Shown: positions 54,287-63,140 of the stretch, in pieces | How the letters are laid out: each line of letters begins with the position of its first letter | Numbering within the stretch: position 1 is the stretch's first letter | Assembly (NCBI GenBank): GCA_021405325.1 | Contig: QWII01000046.1 | Span: 62,001 to 126,000, forward strand | Reading direction: 5' to 3' | DNA: 64,000 nucleotides | DNA from: Caldilinea sp. CFX5 | Lineage (GTDB): Bacteria > Chloroflexota > Anaerolineae > Caldilineales > Caldilineaceae | Program-made: the position numbers and the translations under genes | Notes under the pieces: model-generated | The model's input: only the letters and a program-made list of their open reading frames with translations | What the model was told of the DNA's origin: nothing | The model's database searches: none

Positions 54287-57133
54287 ATGCGTAATTTCAT
54301 GCGTATACTTAAGTTCGCGTTCCTCTTCATTGGTTTGCTCTGGTTAGCAGGTCAGGTGACTTCGCACAAACCTGCTGCGTTAGTTCCGGTTGCACAGGCC
54401 GCATCAAATCTTGACTGTACCGCCGTCAGTGAAATCCCGGTCGCCGAATGTGAGGCGTTGGTTACTTTTTATACACAGACTGATGGACCCCACTGGGGCG
54501 CTAATTACAACTGGTTGACTACCATTACCCCTTGCGCTTGGTATGGCGTTGCTTGCCAGAACCAGCATGTCGTCTCGCTTGCACTTTCGACCGTTGATTT
54601 GCGGGGAACTTTACCCGCTGCGCTCGGTGAACTTCCACAGCTACAAGATCTGATGATTCATGCCGCCCATCAACTCACCGGTACTATCCCGCCCGAACTA
54701 GGCAAGCTGTATAATCTACGACGATTGGCGATCAGTGAGTGCCAGTTGCAAGGCCCCATTCCTAAGGAGCTAGGTCAGTTGGTCAACTTGGAGGGGTTGA
54801 GCCTGGACTTCAATCAGTTAAGCGGCACGATACCACCGGAACTCTATCAGTTGACCAAATTGACGAGCCTAGGCTTGATGGGCAATCAGTTGGAAGGGAC
54901 GCTCGCACCGGAATTAGCCGCCTTGGTCAACCTACAGACGCTAAATCTGGGTGGCAACCGGTTTCAGGGAACGATTCCGCCGGAGTTAGGTTCCTTAGCG
55001 CAACTTGAGCAACTCACGCTCTACTATAACCAACTCAGCGGGTCGATCCCGGCACAACTGGGCGAACTACGCCGGCTGCGTTACCTCACCTTTACCGCCA
55101 ATCAACTTTCCGGCGAAGTGCCGCCACAGTTGGTCAACCTCGTTAACCTGCATGAACGGGGTCTAGCCTTAGGCTATAACATGCTTATCGTTAAAGATCC
55201 TGCCTTACAGACATTGTTAGACCAGCGTGAGCCAAAGTGGGCCGCAACGCAAACTGTAGCGCCCACCAGACTCACAGCCTGGTTCGATGGCCCTGAGCAT
55301 ATTCGGGTCACTTGGGAGCCGATTGCCTATCAAGCGGATGGCGGCTATTACGCCATTGAATTGGCCACCGGCGCTGCCGGTGCTTTCCAACTGCAAGGCG
55401 TCACCACGGATAAGCAGACCAACACTTATCTGATTGCCCAACCACCACTTGCGGACGAATATACGGTTCGCGTCCGCACCTATACCCCAGCGCATGGGGA
55501 TCAAGTCAACCATCTCTGGAGTGACTATGCGGTGGTTCAGGTTTTTCCCGGCGGTCAGCTTCACGGTCAAGTTGTCGGCTCGGCAGGCCCGCTACCGATG
55601 ATTGTCGTAACATTGGAGCAATCCAACACTGCTGATGCAAATGGCCCCTGGGCGGTCGTCGGCACTACCCAAACCAACGATCAGGGCAACTATGCCTTTG
55701 GGCGCTTGTCGGCAGGCCGCTACCGCGTACAGGCGGTTGATCCAAGCGGTCGCTATGCGATGGCTTATTATAATATCAGTCCCGCGCCGGCTACGTTCAC
55801 GGCGCTTGACTTGCAAGACGGTGAAACACGGGCAGGCATAGATCTATTCCTCTACCGAACAGGGCTAATTAGGGGCATTGTGACAAACCTGCAAGGCGAA
55901 CCGCTCCAGAACATCCGCGTCGGCGCCATGCGCTACATCACGGGGACAGGGGGAGACGGGTATGAGAACGGCGGTGAAGTCCTCACAGATGCGGCTGGCG
56001 GCTATGTCCTTGAGAATTTGCCTGCCGGCTTATACCGCGCGATGTTCTTTGATCCTGCCCAAGTCTATGTGACAGAGTACAACAATGACGCTTTTACCCA
56101 CTATACCGCCCCCTTGCTCCGCGTGGACGAGGGCGGAATTCTGCTTGGCATTGATGCCGCCATGGGCCGACCAGCCACGCTGCGCGGACGGGTTACAACA
56201 GAAGCAGGGGAGCCACTAACTGGCATCTGGGTCTCACCCTGGTGGCGCGATGAGCGGGATGGTACTTTTCAGTATGAGTTATCCGGCTTCGCCGAAACCG
56301 ATGCCAGCGGGCAATACACACTCGCTGTCAGTACGCGTGGGCTTCATCGCATTGGCTTTTTGGATTCAACAGAGAAATACCAGACAGAATTTTATGACAA
56401 CCGCGCCACGCTGGAAGAAGCCCTTGATATTACCGTGACCCCAGAGCTTTTGCTTACGGGCATTGATGCCGCCCTGGCGCCGACTCACCCCATCACGCCG
56501 TCCGCACGCTTTGCTTTTACCAAAACCGTAGGCATCAGCGGGTTACAGCCCGCTTGTTCAACTACTTCAATGATACGCGCCCCCGTAGGCGCCGAGGTTG
56601 CGTATTGCTACACCTTGCGCAACACCAGCCAGGTGATATTGACAAACCACACCCTGGTCGATGATCAATTAGGATTACTCCTGGCGCAAATGCCGCAAGA
56701 ACTCGCGCCTGGGGCAATCTATTCCCTGATTGTGCGCACAACTGTCTCCTTAAGTACAACCAATGTTGCCACATGGACTGCGCAAATCGGCCGCCCACTG
56801 CAAACGCCGGCTGCGCAACCAGCGCTGATAGAACAGACCGCCAGCGCTACGGTGCACATCTCCAGTGCCAATGATGACCTGGATCATGACGCTATCCCGG
56901 ACAATCTTGAGGGCGCCGCCGACATCGACCAGGACAATCAACCCAATTATCTGGATCAGGATGCCGATAACGATGGCTGGAGCGACGAGCAGGAAGCCGG
57001 CGCCGATCCGCTCCATCCGCGCGACAGCAATAACGATGGCTGGCCTGATTACCTGGACGTACAGACGCCAAGAGGCAATTCTGGTTATCCTTATCGAAGC
57101 TTTGTCCCCTTTCTCCAAAATGGCGGTCAATGA
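54287..57133 (+). CDS. Secreted LRR protein with carboxypeptidase-regulatory-like repeats
   Basis: 948 residues from ATG 54287 (AAGGAGG upstream). Signal peptide at residues 1-40. An N-terminal LRR-type segment with TPCAWYGVACQNQHVVSL matches the cap of plant-like LRR proteins. About nine LRRs follow with LSGTIPPEL, LEGTLAPEL and LSGSIPAQL, the plant-specific variant. Then a fibronectin-like region, and several CarboxypepD/SdrD-B-like beta domains (GQVVGSAGPLPMIVVTL, GIVTNLQGEPLQNIRVGA, GRVTTEAGEPLTGIWVS). A DUF11-like segment and three aspartate-rich thrombospondin-type-3-like repeats (DLDHDAIPDN, DADNDGWSDE, DSNNDGWPDY) end the protein. The last residues YRSFVPFLQNGGQ make a short hydrophobic tail. 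Likely a calcium-stabilised adhesin. Ligand unknown. Confidence 0.85.
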   Translation: MRNFMRILKFAFLFIGLLWLAGQVTSHKPAALVPVAQAASNLDCTAVSEIPVAECEALVTFYTQTDGPHWGANYNWLTTITPCAWYGVACQNQHVVSLALSTVDLRGTLPAALGELPQLQDLMIHAAHQLTGTIPPELGKLYNLRRLAISECQLQGPIPKELGQLVNLEGLSLDFNQLSGTIPPELYQLTKLTSLGLMGNQLEGTLAPELAALVNLQTLNLGGNRFQGTIPPELGSLAQLEQLTLYYNQLSGSIPAQLGELRRLRYLTFTANQLSGEVPPQLVNLVNLHERGLALGYNMLIVKDPALQTLLDQREPKWAATQTVAPTRLTAWFDGPEHIRVTWEPIAYQADGGYYAIELATGAAGAFQLQGVTTDKQTNTYLIAQPPLADEYTVRVRTYTPAHGDQVNHLWSDYAVVQVFPGGQLHGQVVGSAGPLPMIVVTLEQSNTADANGPWAVVGTTQTNDQGNYAFGRLSAGRYRVQAVDPSGRYAMAYYNISPAPATFTALDLQDGETRAGIDLFLYRTGLIRGIVTNLQGEPLQNIRVGAMRYITGTGGDGYENGGEVLTDAAGGYVLENLPAGLYRAMFFDPAQVYVTEYNNDAFTHYTAPLLRVDEGGILLGIDAAMGRPATLRGRVTTEAGEPLTGIWVSPWWRDERDGTFQYELSGFAETDASGQYTLAVSTRGLHRIGFLDSTEKYQTEFYDNRATLEEALDITVTPELLLTGIDAALAPTHPITPSARFAFTKTVGISGLQPACSTTSMIRAPVGAEVAYCYTLRNTSQVILTNHTLVDDQLGLLLAQMPQELAPGAIYSLIVRTTVSLSTTNVATWTAQIGRPLQTPAAQPALIEQTASATVHISSANDDLDHDAIPDNLEGAADIDQDNQPNYLDQDADNDGWSDEQEAGADPLHPRDSNNDGWPDYLDVQTPRGNSGYPYRSFVPFLQNGGQ

Positions 57134-57136
57134 AAG

Positions 57137-57189
57137 GTGGATCAGGTATAATAGCTGCCATGAAAAGGAAAGCGTTATGCCTGATCCAC
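57137..57189. terminator. Hairpin between convergent genes
   Basis: GTGGATCAGG (57137-57146) pairs with CCTGATCCAC (57180-57189); partial further pairing exists inward. It sits between the stops of the LRR gene and the DUF1501 gene and might end both transcripts. No T-run. Confidence 0.4.
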
Positions 57190-57201
57190 AATCTGCATGC
57201 T

Positions 57202-58461
57202 TTAGCTCTTAAACACCCCCGGTATCATCACGGTGTAGCCTGGAAAAATCTCCGTCAATGCTGAGTTGTTTAGCCGTTTGCTGCACAACTCACCCAGCAC
57301 ATCGCGGTAATCTGTTGTAACCGCCAGATCGCCCGGCCCCACCAGCGCATCCTCGGCTAGGCCAGGCCAACGCCCGTGGATTTGCCCGCCCACGACGTTG
57401 CCCCCTAGCGCCAACAGCAAACCGCCGTGGCCGTGGTCGGTGCCCAGGCTGCCATTTTCCTGTAAGCGCCGCCCGAATTCAGACATGACGATCACCGCCA
57501 GACGACCCGCATGGTCAAAGAGGTCGGCGTGAAAGGCGGCCAGCCCCTGCCCCAAATCAGCCAGCAGGGTAGCCATCTGGCCCTGGCTGCCCCCTTGGAC
57601 AAAGTGGGTATCCCAGCCGCCGTGGTCAATGGCGGCTACTTCCAACCCCACTTCGGCCTTGATCAACATGGCCACCTGCTTGAGCGCCATGCCCAATTCG
57701 CTCTCCGGGTAGGGCAAAGCTCCCGCCGAGCGATAGGCATCGGGATTCAGTTTGGCGAGAATGTTCATGACGCTAATGGTATCAACACCAGTGGCGCCCA
57801 GTGCGGCGTCATGGGTGTAGAGCGCGTTGAGCGCCGCTTGCATCGCCAATAGCGCTTGCTCATCCCCGCCCAGGTGAAAGTCGGCAATGGAACGTAGCGC
57901 CGAAGCGGGGACCGGGCCGCGAATGCTCATGGGTAGACGTTCCCCCAAGCCAATGGCGCGCAGCGGCGACCGGTTGCCGGTGTTGTGCGTCGCCAGATGA
58001 CGCCCCAGCCAGCCCGATGCCGGCCCGTTTTCACTGGTCACGCCCCGTTCCATCAGCGCCATTGCCCGGAAGTGGCTGCGTGACTCATCGGGTGCGCCAC
58101 AGGCATGGACAATCGCCAACGCTTTTTCCTGCCAGGCCGGCAACAGCGGCGCTAACATGGGGTGGAAACCAAAGAAACCATCGAGATCGACGGTGCGCAG
58201 TTCACGGGCTGTGCGACCGTCGTCCGGCCGGGCGATGCCCAGGGTGGGGCGATGCGCATAATAAGCGTCCTCGCCATGCGGAACGACCATGTTGAGGGCA
58301 TCGGCGGCCCCGCGCAAGAAGAGGACGACCAACGTATCCCCGCGTGGGGCGCTTTGGGCGGGAGCAAAGGCAAGGCGTGGCATCCAGGCCGGCAACAGGG
58401 TCGCTACCGGCGCGGCGGCCAAGGAGCGTAAAAACGTGCGGCGGGAAAGGTCATTATTCAT
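57202..58461 (-). CDS. DUF1501 family Tat-exported protein
   Basis: 419 residues from ATG 58461. A twin-arginine signal SRRTFLRSLAAAP leads to a hydrophobic stretch, predicting folded export via Tat. The body has the DUF1501 features: LVVLFLRGAADALNMVVPHGED, FRAMALMERG, VAAIDHGGWDTH, MSEFGRRLQENGSLGTDHGHGG. This family belongs to the alkaline-phosphatase/sulfatase-like fold group, but the true reaction is unknown. DUF1501 and DUF1800 genes very often adjoin, as here (105 bases apart with a palindrome between). Confidence 0.9.
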   Translation of the reverse strand: MNNDLSRRTFLRSLAAAPVATLLPAWMPRLAFAPAQSAPRGDTLVVLFLRGAADALNMVVPHGEDAYYAHRPTLGIARPDDGRTARELRTVDLDGFFGFHPMLAPLLPAWQEKALAIVHACGAPDESRSHFRAMALMERGVTSENGPASGWLGRHLATHNTGNRSPLRAIGLGERLPMSIRGPVPASALRSIADFHLGGDEQALLAMQAALNALYTHDAALGATGVDTISVMNILAKLNPDAYRSAGALPYPESELGMALKQVAMLIKAEVGLEVAAIDHGGWDTHFVQGGSQGQMATLLADLGQGLAAFHADLFDHAGRLAVIVMSEFGRRLQENGSLGTDHGHGGLLLALGGNVVGGQIHGRWPGLAEDALVGPGDLAVTTDYRDVLGELCSKRLNNSALTEIFPGYTVMIPGVFKS

Positions 58462-58500
58462 AGGTTCACCGTTTATTCCATAGCACTTACGCACAAGCCC

Positions 58501-58533
58501 AGACCTTTAGGGTCTCGCAGACCCTAAAGGTCT
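58501..58533. repeat. Palindrome AGACCTTTAGGGTCT with 15-base arms
   Basis: AGACCTTTAGGGTCT (58501-58515) and its exact complement (58519-58533) flank a 3-base loop CGC, between the DUF1800 and DUF1501 genes. The sequence is one of the dispersed palindromes familiar from Chloroflexota genomes. It would also fold in the intercistronic RNA. Confidence 0.88.
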
Positions 58534-58566
58534 CTGGCATCGCATAACTTGACGAATCAGTGCGCG

Positions 58567-60051
58567 CTATCGCCACTGAAACGCCGGCGCAGCCAGCAGA
58601 CTGGCGGCCAGAAGCGTTGCCGGTTCGGCGGTCGCCGCTGCCAGGCTTTGCTGTAATGCCGCGTTGGCCGGCGGCGGCAGCGGCGCGCCCAGGAAGAGTT
58701 CGCTCAAACGGTCGATCAGCGCCGGCAGCGTTGAGTGACCGGCGGTCAAGGCGGCCAAATCGACCGTGGCGCCGGGGATCTCGTTGCGGACAAGCGCCAG
58801 GGCAAATTGCCAGCGCGGCAACAGATTAGCCATCCAGTCGGCATCGCGGTCGGGGAAGCCGTCGGGCGTCGGCCAGGCAAAGGGCAATTGGCCCATGCGT
58901 TGCAGATAGGCGTGAATGGCGGCGCCACCGTCGGTTTCGGCGTGGGTCTGCCGTAGCGCCGAAGCGACAAAATTGACCGGTCGCTTGAACTTAGGCGGCA
59001 GGGGCTGTCGCGCCGTCAACCCATCCAACAGCAGCACGCGCAAAACCGCCTTGATGTCGCCCTGCGTCTGTTGGAACGCCTGGGTCGCGGTTTGGAGCAG
59101 CGCGGCGGGCGGCGCATCCCCCAAGAAGCGGCGGGCCAGTTTGTGAACGAGAAAACGCGCGGTGCTTTCGTGCGTCGCCAGTCGCTCCACCACCTGCTCG
59201 GCCTCGCTTTGACCGCTGGGCGCAATCGCCATGCCTAATACACGTTTATGACCTTCGTCATGTAAATCCGCGCGGAAGGTGAACTCGCCGCGCCAGAACC
59301 GTTCCTTCACGCTCCAGCCGGTCAGGCAGCGGGCTAGTTCCATTACGTCTGTCTGGCTGTAGCCACCGTCCACGCCCAGGCTGTGTAACTCCAGCAACTC
59401 CCGCGCATAGTTTTCGTTGGGGTGGCTCTTTTCATTGGCCTGGTTATCCAGATAGACGAGCATAGCCGGCGAATGGACGGAAGCCCACAGCAGGTCACGA
59501 AAGTTATCCAACGCATGGCGGCGAATCACCTCCCGGTCATCAACGGTCTTAAGATAGAAGCAGTCGCCCTTTTCGACGCTGATGTTAAAGTGGTCACTCC
59601 AAAACTCAACCAGCAGTTCATAAAGCTGACGTCGGCTGTAGACCTGGCGCAAGAGAGTGGCTTGCCGTAACTCTGTCGGCGCCTGGTCAGTATCTTTGTC
59701 ATCAAAAATGCGGTCGCCATAGAGATCAAACAACGAAGCGGCGTCCAGGGTCACTGAGTCCAGGGGGCGCAAGCGCAGATCACATGGCCCGTCGTCAAGC
59801 AGGTCGGGGGCAAGCTGTTCTTCCACCCACGCCGGCATCCCCATGTCAGCAAGCTGGGCGCGATCGGTGTGGCGCGGGCCATAGGTGAGCCGGTTGAGCA
59901 ATTGAAACTCCACCGCTGTCCCCGGCAGATCCGGCGGCGGCGCCGGTGGTAAACCGGCCAACTGACCATAGAGTGAGCCACAGCCGGCGAGCGCCTGGGC
60001 GCCGGCCGCCAGACCGAGCAGTTTGAGAAAGGTGCGGCGTCCATTGTTCAT
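58567..60051 (-). CDS. DUF1800 family Tat-exported lipoprotein
   Basis: 494 residues from ATG 60051; a longer frame from 60129 overlaps the previous gene. The N-terminus NNGRRTFLKLLGLAAGAQALAGC (as separate parts: RRTFLKLLG, then LAGC) combines a twin-arginine motif with a lipobox. The rest fits DUF1800: LLNRLTYGPRHTDR, WVEEQLAP, VEFWSDHFNI, HALDNFRDLL, NENYARELLELHSLG, MELARCLTGWS. Function of the family is unknown; it is generally exported together with DUF1501 proteins. It is five bases after the upstream membrane gene's stop. Confidence 0.9.
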   Translation of the reverse strand: MNNGRRTFLKLLGLAAGAQALAGCGSLYGQLAGLPPAPPPDLPGTAVEFQLLNRLTYGPRHTDRAQLADMGMPAWVEEQLAPDLLDDGPCDLRLRPLDSVTLDAASLFDLYGDRIFDDKDTDQAPTELRQATLLRQVYSRRQLYELLVEFWSDHFNISVEKGDCFYLKTVDDREVIRRHALDNFRDLLWASVHSPAMLVYLDNQANEKSHPNENYARELLELHSLGVDGGYSQTDVMELARCLTGWSVKERFWRGEFTFRADLHDEGHKRVLGMAIAPSGQSEAEQVVERLATHESTARFLVHKLARRFLGDAPPAALLQTATQAFQQTQGDIKAVLRVLLLDGLTARQPLPPKFKRPVNFVASALRQTHAETDGGAAIHAYLQRMGQLPFAWPTPDGFPDRDADWMANLLPRWQFALALVRNEIPGATVDLAALTAGHSTLPALIDRLSELFLGAPLPPPANAALQQSLAAATAEPATLLAASLLAAPAFQWR

Positions 60052-60056
60052 GGCAT

Positions 60057-60596
60057 TCACCTGCCGGTCAGCTCGGCGGTGACGGGCGTCAGCGGCGGGG
60101 TTGGCGCTGCCTGGCCGCGTGGTCGCCAACGCAAGAGGGCAAACGCCGTGGCCCCCAACGCCGTCAGCAACGCAGTGGGCAGTACCGTCAACCAGCCCAC
60201 TATCGGGAAGACCGCCGCCAATTCCAGCGCCAGTGCACCGGTCAGAAAGCTGCTCAACGCGCTCATCCGACCGTTGCTGCGCTCAACCATCTGCTGACTT
60301 AAGCGGGCGGCCAGCCCGGCGGCGCCAATGGTGGCGGCGGCCAACGTCAGAAAGATGAAGAGCCAACCAAAGACTTTGGCCCCGGCCGAAGGCGCGGCCA
60401 GCAACCCGGCCACCGGCGCGCCAACCAGCAACAACACGACCAACCCCATGCCCAAACAGCGGCGTGGCGTCTGGGTGATGCGCTGGCAGGCGCGATCCAC
60501 TGCGCCAGGCAGCGTCAGCCAGACGGTGGTGAGCAACGCGGGAAAGGCAAGACCAATGATCAACAACAGCCCAAAGATGGCAAGCATGTCAGCCAT
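60057..60596 (-). CDS. Four-helix membrane protein of the sigma/DUF1800 operon
   Basis: 179 residues, about four membrane helices, no recognised family. Ala/Pro/Thr-rich cytosolic tail. It lies between a second membrane gene and DUF1800 on the same strand, with 48 bases on one side and five on the other. The next upstream gene encodes a similar-looking protein with the same helix/GVG.LALLP layout, so the two may be distant paralogues. Role unknown. Confidence 0.72.
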   Translation of the reverse strand: MADMLAIFGLLLIIGLAFPALLTTVWLTLPGAVDRACQRITQTPRRCLGMGLVVLLLVGAPVAGLLAAPSAGAKVFGWLFIFLTLAAATIGAAGLAARLSQQMVERSNGRMSALSSFLTGALALELAAVFPIVGWLTVLPTALLTALGATAFALLRWRPRGQAAPTPPLTPVTAELTGR

Positions 60597-60644
60597 GATG
60601 GTAATCCTCCTCTTATTCTCTCAATCTCTAAACCTCGCGACGGC

Positions 60645-61163
60645 TTACTCCTGCGGGGAAAGTTGTTGGCGCTGACGCCGCTTGCGCATCTGACCCACGA
60701 TCAGCGCACCCAACCCCAGTAACCCCACATAAGGCAGCAGAGCAAACCAACCGACAAAGGGCAGCAGACAGGCCAGAGTCAAGCTGAGACTGCCCCAGAG
60801 TGAACGGTGGCGACGCGAGTCGGCGGGCGCAAGCCGTTCACCGAGCAGTTGAGCCATTGCGCTCAAGCCAAAGAGCAGCGCCACGCCCAACCCAACCGCG
60901 ATGAGCAAACCGGGCAAGGTCAGCAAGCGCAACCCGCCGGCGCCGTTTGCGCTGTCGCCCAGGCTCAGGCAGGCAAGGCTAACCACGCCAAAGAAGAAGA
61001 AGTTGACGGCTCCAATCAGCAGGCTGCGCCCCGGTTGCGCATCGGCCACTGTGCGAATTTCAGCAATGAGGGTCGGAAAGAGCAGTTCTATCACCGTGAA
61101 AAAGGCGGTCAGCGTCACAACCAGGCCGATAATGAGGGCAATTCCCCCCAGTTGATCGTTCAT
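60645..61163 (-). CDS. Membrane protein translationally coupled to anti-sigma factor
   Basis: 172 residues from ATG 61163. The start is set by the ATGA overlap with the anti-sigma stop (61160-61162); the frame opens earlier at 61334, inside the anti-sigma gene, but no site supports that. Four membrane helices are predicted (GGIALIIGLVVTLTAFF, LLIGAVNFFFFGVVSL, LPGLLIAVGLGVALLFG, LLPFVGWFALLPYVGLL). A similar arrangement is seen in the next gene. Function unknown; it may form part of a membrane complex with the anti-sigma. Confidence 0.75.
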   Translation of the reverse strand: MNDQLGGIALIIGLVVTLTAFFTVIELLFPTLIAEIRTVADAQPGRSLLIGAVNFFFFGVVSLACLSLGDSANGAGGLRLLTLPGLLIAVGLGVALLFGLSAMAQLLGERLAPADSRRHRSLWGSLSLTLACLLPFVGWFALLPYVGLLGLGALIVGQMRKRRQRQQLSPQE

Positions 61164-61795
61164 TGCTCTTCTCCATTCTGCAATTGATAGTCGGTGAGGC
61201 CCCAATAGACGCCGGCCAGCCAGCACAATCCTGCCGCCAGCAACAAGAGGCCCCAGCCAGGGGGTGCAAGATTCAACCAATGTTGTGTATCTGGCAGGTC
61301 TGGTGGTAAGAAAGTGTACCCGCTCTTTAGCCATGCCCAGATTGCCCCGGCGATAGTGGCGCTAGCGGTCGCCAGACTGATCTCTATAGCACGCCACCAG
61401 GCCAGGAAAGGCTGGCCCAACCCGGTGAAGGCATTTTCGGGAAGCAAGCGTGTTGCCCAGGGTTGGAGCAAAAGCAGGACTACGCCCGCAACCACCGTCT
61501 GCAACAAGAGCAGACGCCAGGGCAGCGGCGCGGCGACCGTTGGGGCGGCGCTGGGACGGGGTCGCGTCGCAATGGCAGCCAGTACGTCGGCGGATAGGTC
61601 GCGACGCAGGGGCGCTTCGGGCAACTCATCCAGGCTTGTAAAGAGCGTTTGCCATTCGGCTACTTGCCGGCGACAGTGGGGGCAGGCAGCCAGATGTTCA
61701 TCCACAACGGCCCGTTGTGCGGCCGACAAGGTTTGATCCAGATATTCGTTGAGTGTAACAAAGTCAAGATGTGCGTTCATCGGCAAATCAATCAC
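61160..61795 (-). CDS. Zinc-finger anti-sigma factor
   Basis: 211 residues from GTG 61795, chosen because GAGAGG lies five bases upstream; ATG 61780 is the alternative. The N-terminal zf-HC2 motif is complete: VDEHLAACPHCRRQ (His, Cys, Cys), which clamps ECF sigma factors. Two hydrophobic segments follow (around 95-120 and 175-200), predicting a membrane-bound anti-sigma. It follows the sigma gene by 18 bases and is coupled to the next gene. It would keep the sigma inactive until a signal releases it. Confidence 0.9.
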   Translation of the reverse strand: MIDLPMNAHLDFVTLNEYLDQTLSAAQRAVVDEHLAACPHCRRQVAEWQTLFTSLDELPEAPLRRDLSADVLAAIATRPRPSAAPTVAAPLPWRLLLLQTVVAGVVLLLLQPWATRLLPENAFTGLGQPFLAWWRAIEISLATASATIAGAIWAWLKSGYTFLPPDLPDTQHWLNLAPPGWGLLLLAAGLCWLAGVYWGLTDYQLQNGEEQ

Positions 61796-61813
61796 TTGAT
61801 CCTCTCGGCAAGG

Positions 61814-62362
61814 TCAAATCGATAAGGTCAAAAGTTCCGCTAACTGTTTACGGGCGCGAAAGAGATTGCTCTTAACCGCCGCCAACGACAGGCCAAGCTG
61901 CTCGGCAATTGCGTCGTAACTCAGCCCTTGAAAGTGGCGCAGTTCGATGACGGCCCGGTATGCCGCCGGCAATGCGCCGATGGCCGTGCGAACCCGGGTC
62001 GCCTCTTCCTGTTGGACAGCCACCGCTTCCGGGTTTTCGGCCTCCGGCGTGCTGATCAACTCGGCCATGTCGTTCAACGGCACGACTTTGGGCGTCGCCA
62101 GTTGTAACTTGTTCAGGCAGAGATTAACCGCCACCGTGCGCAGCCACGGCCCAAAGGGGCGACCGGCGTCGTAGGTGTGCAGCCGTTCATACGCGCGGAT
62201 AAACGCCTCCTGCGCCATATCTTCCGCCTCCTGCGCGGTCCCCATCATGCGATAGCAAACGTTAAAGACCCCCGTCTGATGGCGCTGGACAAGGTAGCCA
62301 AAGGCGTTCGCGTCACCGGCAAGGGTGCGCACAATCAGATCGTGATCCGTGGCGTTACGCAT
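61814..62362 (-). CDS. ECF RNA polymerase sigma factor
   Basis: 182 residues. Region 2 motifs include DANAFGYLVQRHQTGVFNVCYRMM and EAEDMAQEAFIRAYERL (the latter with the usual D.AQ(E/D)(A/T)F core). Region 4 has LPAAYRAVIELRHFQGLSYDAIAEQLGLSLAAVKSNLFRARKQL, shown as continuous here only in part. These match SigE/RpoE-type ECF factors. It directs polymerase to its own promoters; a GCAAC-type candidate lies just upstream of its own start, as in many autoregulated ECF genes. It begins an apparent six-gene minus-strand operon. Confidence 0.93.
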   Translation of the reverse strand: MRNATDHDLIVRTLAGDANAFGYLVQRHQTGVFNVCYRMMGTAQEAEDMAQEAFIRAYERLHTYDAGRPFGPWLRTVAVNLCLNKLQLATPKVVPLNDMAELISTPEAENPEAVAVQQEEATRVRTAIGALPAAYRAVIELRHFQGLSYDAIAEQLGLSLAAVKSNLFRARKQLAELLTLSI

Positions 62363-62400
62363 AGCTACTTATAGTACAAGCTGGCGCGCCGAAAAGTTGC
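62363..62400 (-). promoter_or_regulatory. Possible ECF-type promoter of the sigma operon
   Basis: On the minus strand GCAACTTT (62393-62400) resembles the -35 of ECF promoters. A GTACTATAAG-like stretch follows after about 15 bases. The leader would be very short. Only suggestive. Confidence 0.3.
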
Positions 62401-62545
62401 ATGATTTTGTGTGAAGATTTTTGTGGGGTGAGCAAAGTGCAAAGCGTGTTCCTGGGCGGGTCGGCAATGGGTGAGGAACATTGTGGTAATTAGCCGTGGC
62501 GACCCATACGGTCATCCGGTCAACGCTGATTTATCGTCCGCCCAA

Positions 62546-63073
62546 ATGGGGAAAATAGTGTTCGCCCAGGACACGGGCCACCAATTCACCGCGGCTATGC
62601 ACCCCAGCAAGATCCTGCGCTTTGACTTTGCCGTGCACCCGCAAGGCGCCTTACCGGTGCGTCACCTGCATCCTCGCCAGGAGGAGACCTTCGCCATGAA
62701 AGCGGGCAGCTTAAAGGTGGAAGTGAATGGACAGACGCACCACTTGCGCGCCGGGGAAAGCCTCACCATTCCGCGTGGCGTTCCCCATCAGTGGTGGAAT
62801 GTGGGCGAGGAAGAAGCAAAGCTAACCGTAACCTTTACCCCGGCGTTCAACACCGAAACCTTTTTAGAGCAATTCTTTGGTCTCTGTAACAGTGGCAAAA
62901 CCAGCGCCGACGGCACCCCGCACTTTTTGCAATTGATGGCGATGGTCAACGCGTATGAACTCTATGTGGCGGGACCCCCGCTCTTTATTCAAAAGCCGAT
63001 AGGCGTAGTTGTCGGTGGGCTTGCGCGCCTGGCGGGTCTAAAGAAATTCTACCCGGAGTTTAGCACCGTGTAA
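62546..63073 (+). CDS. Cupin-domain protein
   Basis: 175 residues from ATG 62546; a GTG at 62471 in the same frame would give 200, and neither has a good ribosome site. The central double-stranded beta helix has HLHPRQEETFAMKAGSLKVEVNGQ and GESLTIPRGVPHQWWNVGEEEAKLTV (given in parts), with the metal-binding His-x-His, Glu and distal His of cupins. The C-terminal FLEQFFGLCNSGKT to FYPEF part is typical of a small subfamily. Metal binding is likely, substrate unknown. It stands alone. Confidence 0.8.
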   Translation: MGKIVFAQDTGHQFTAAMHPSKILRFDFAVHPQGALPVRHLHPRQEETFAMKAGSLKVEVNGQTHHLRAGESLTIPRGVPHQWWNVGEEEAKLTVTFTPAFNTETFLEQFFGLCNSGKTSADGTPHFLQLMAMVNAYELYVAGPPLFIQKPIGVVVGGLARLAGLKKFYPEFSTV

Positions 63074-63140
63074 GCGCTGTGTTATCGCCATCGTCGGCGA
63101 TCTTGGCAGCGCCATCAAGCGAACCCGCAAGTTCGCTTGA

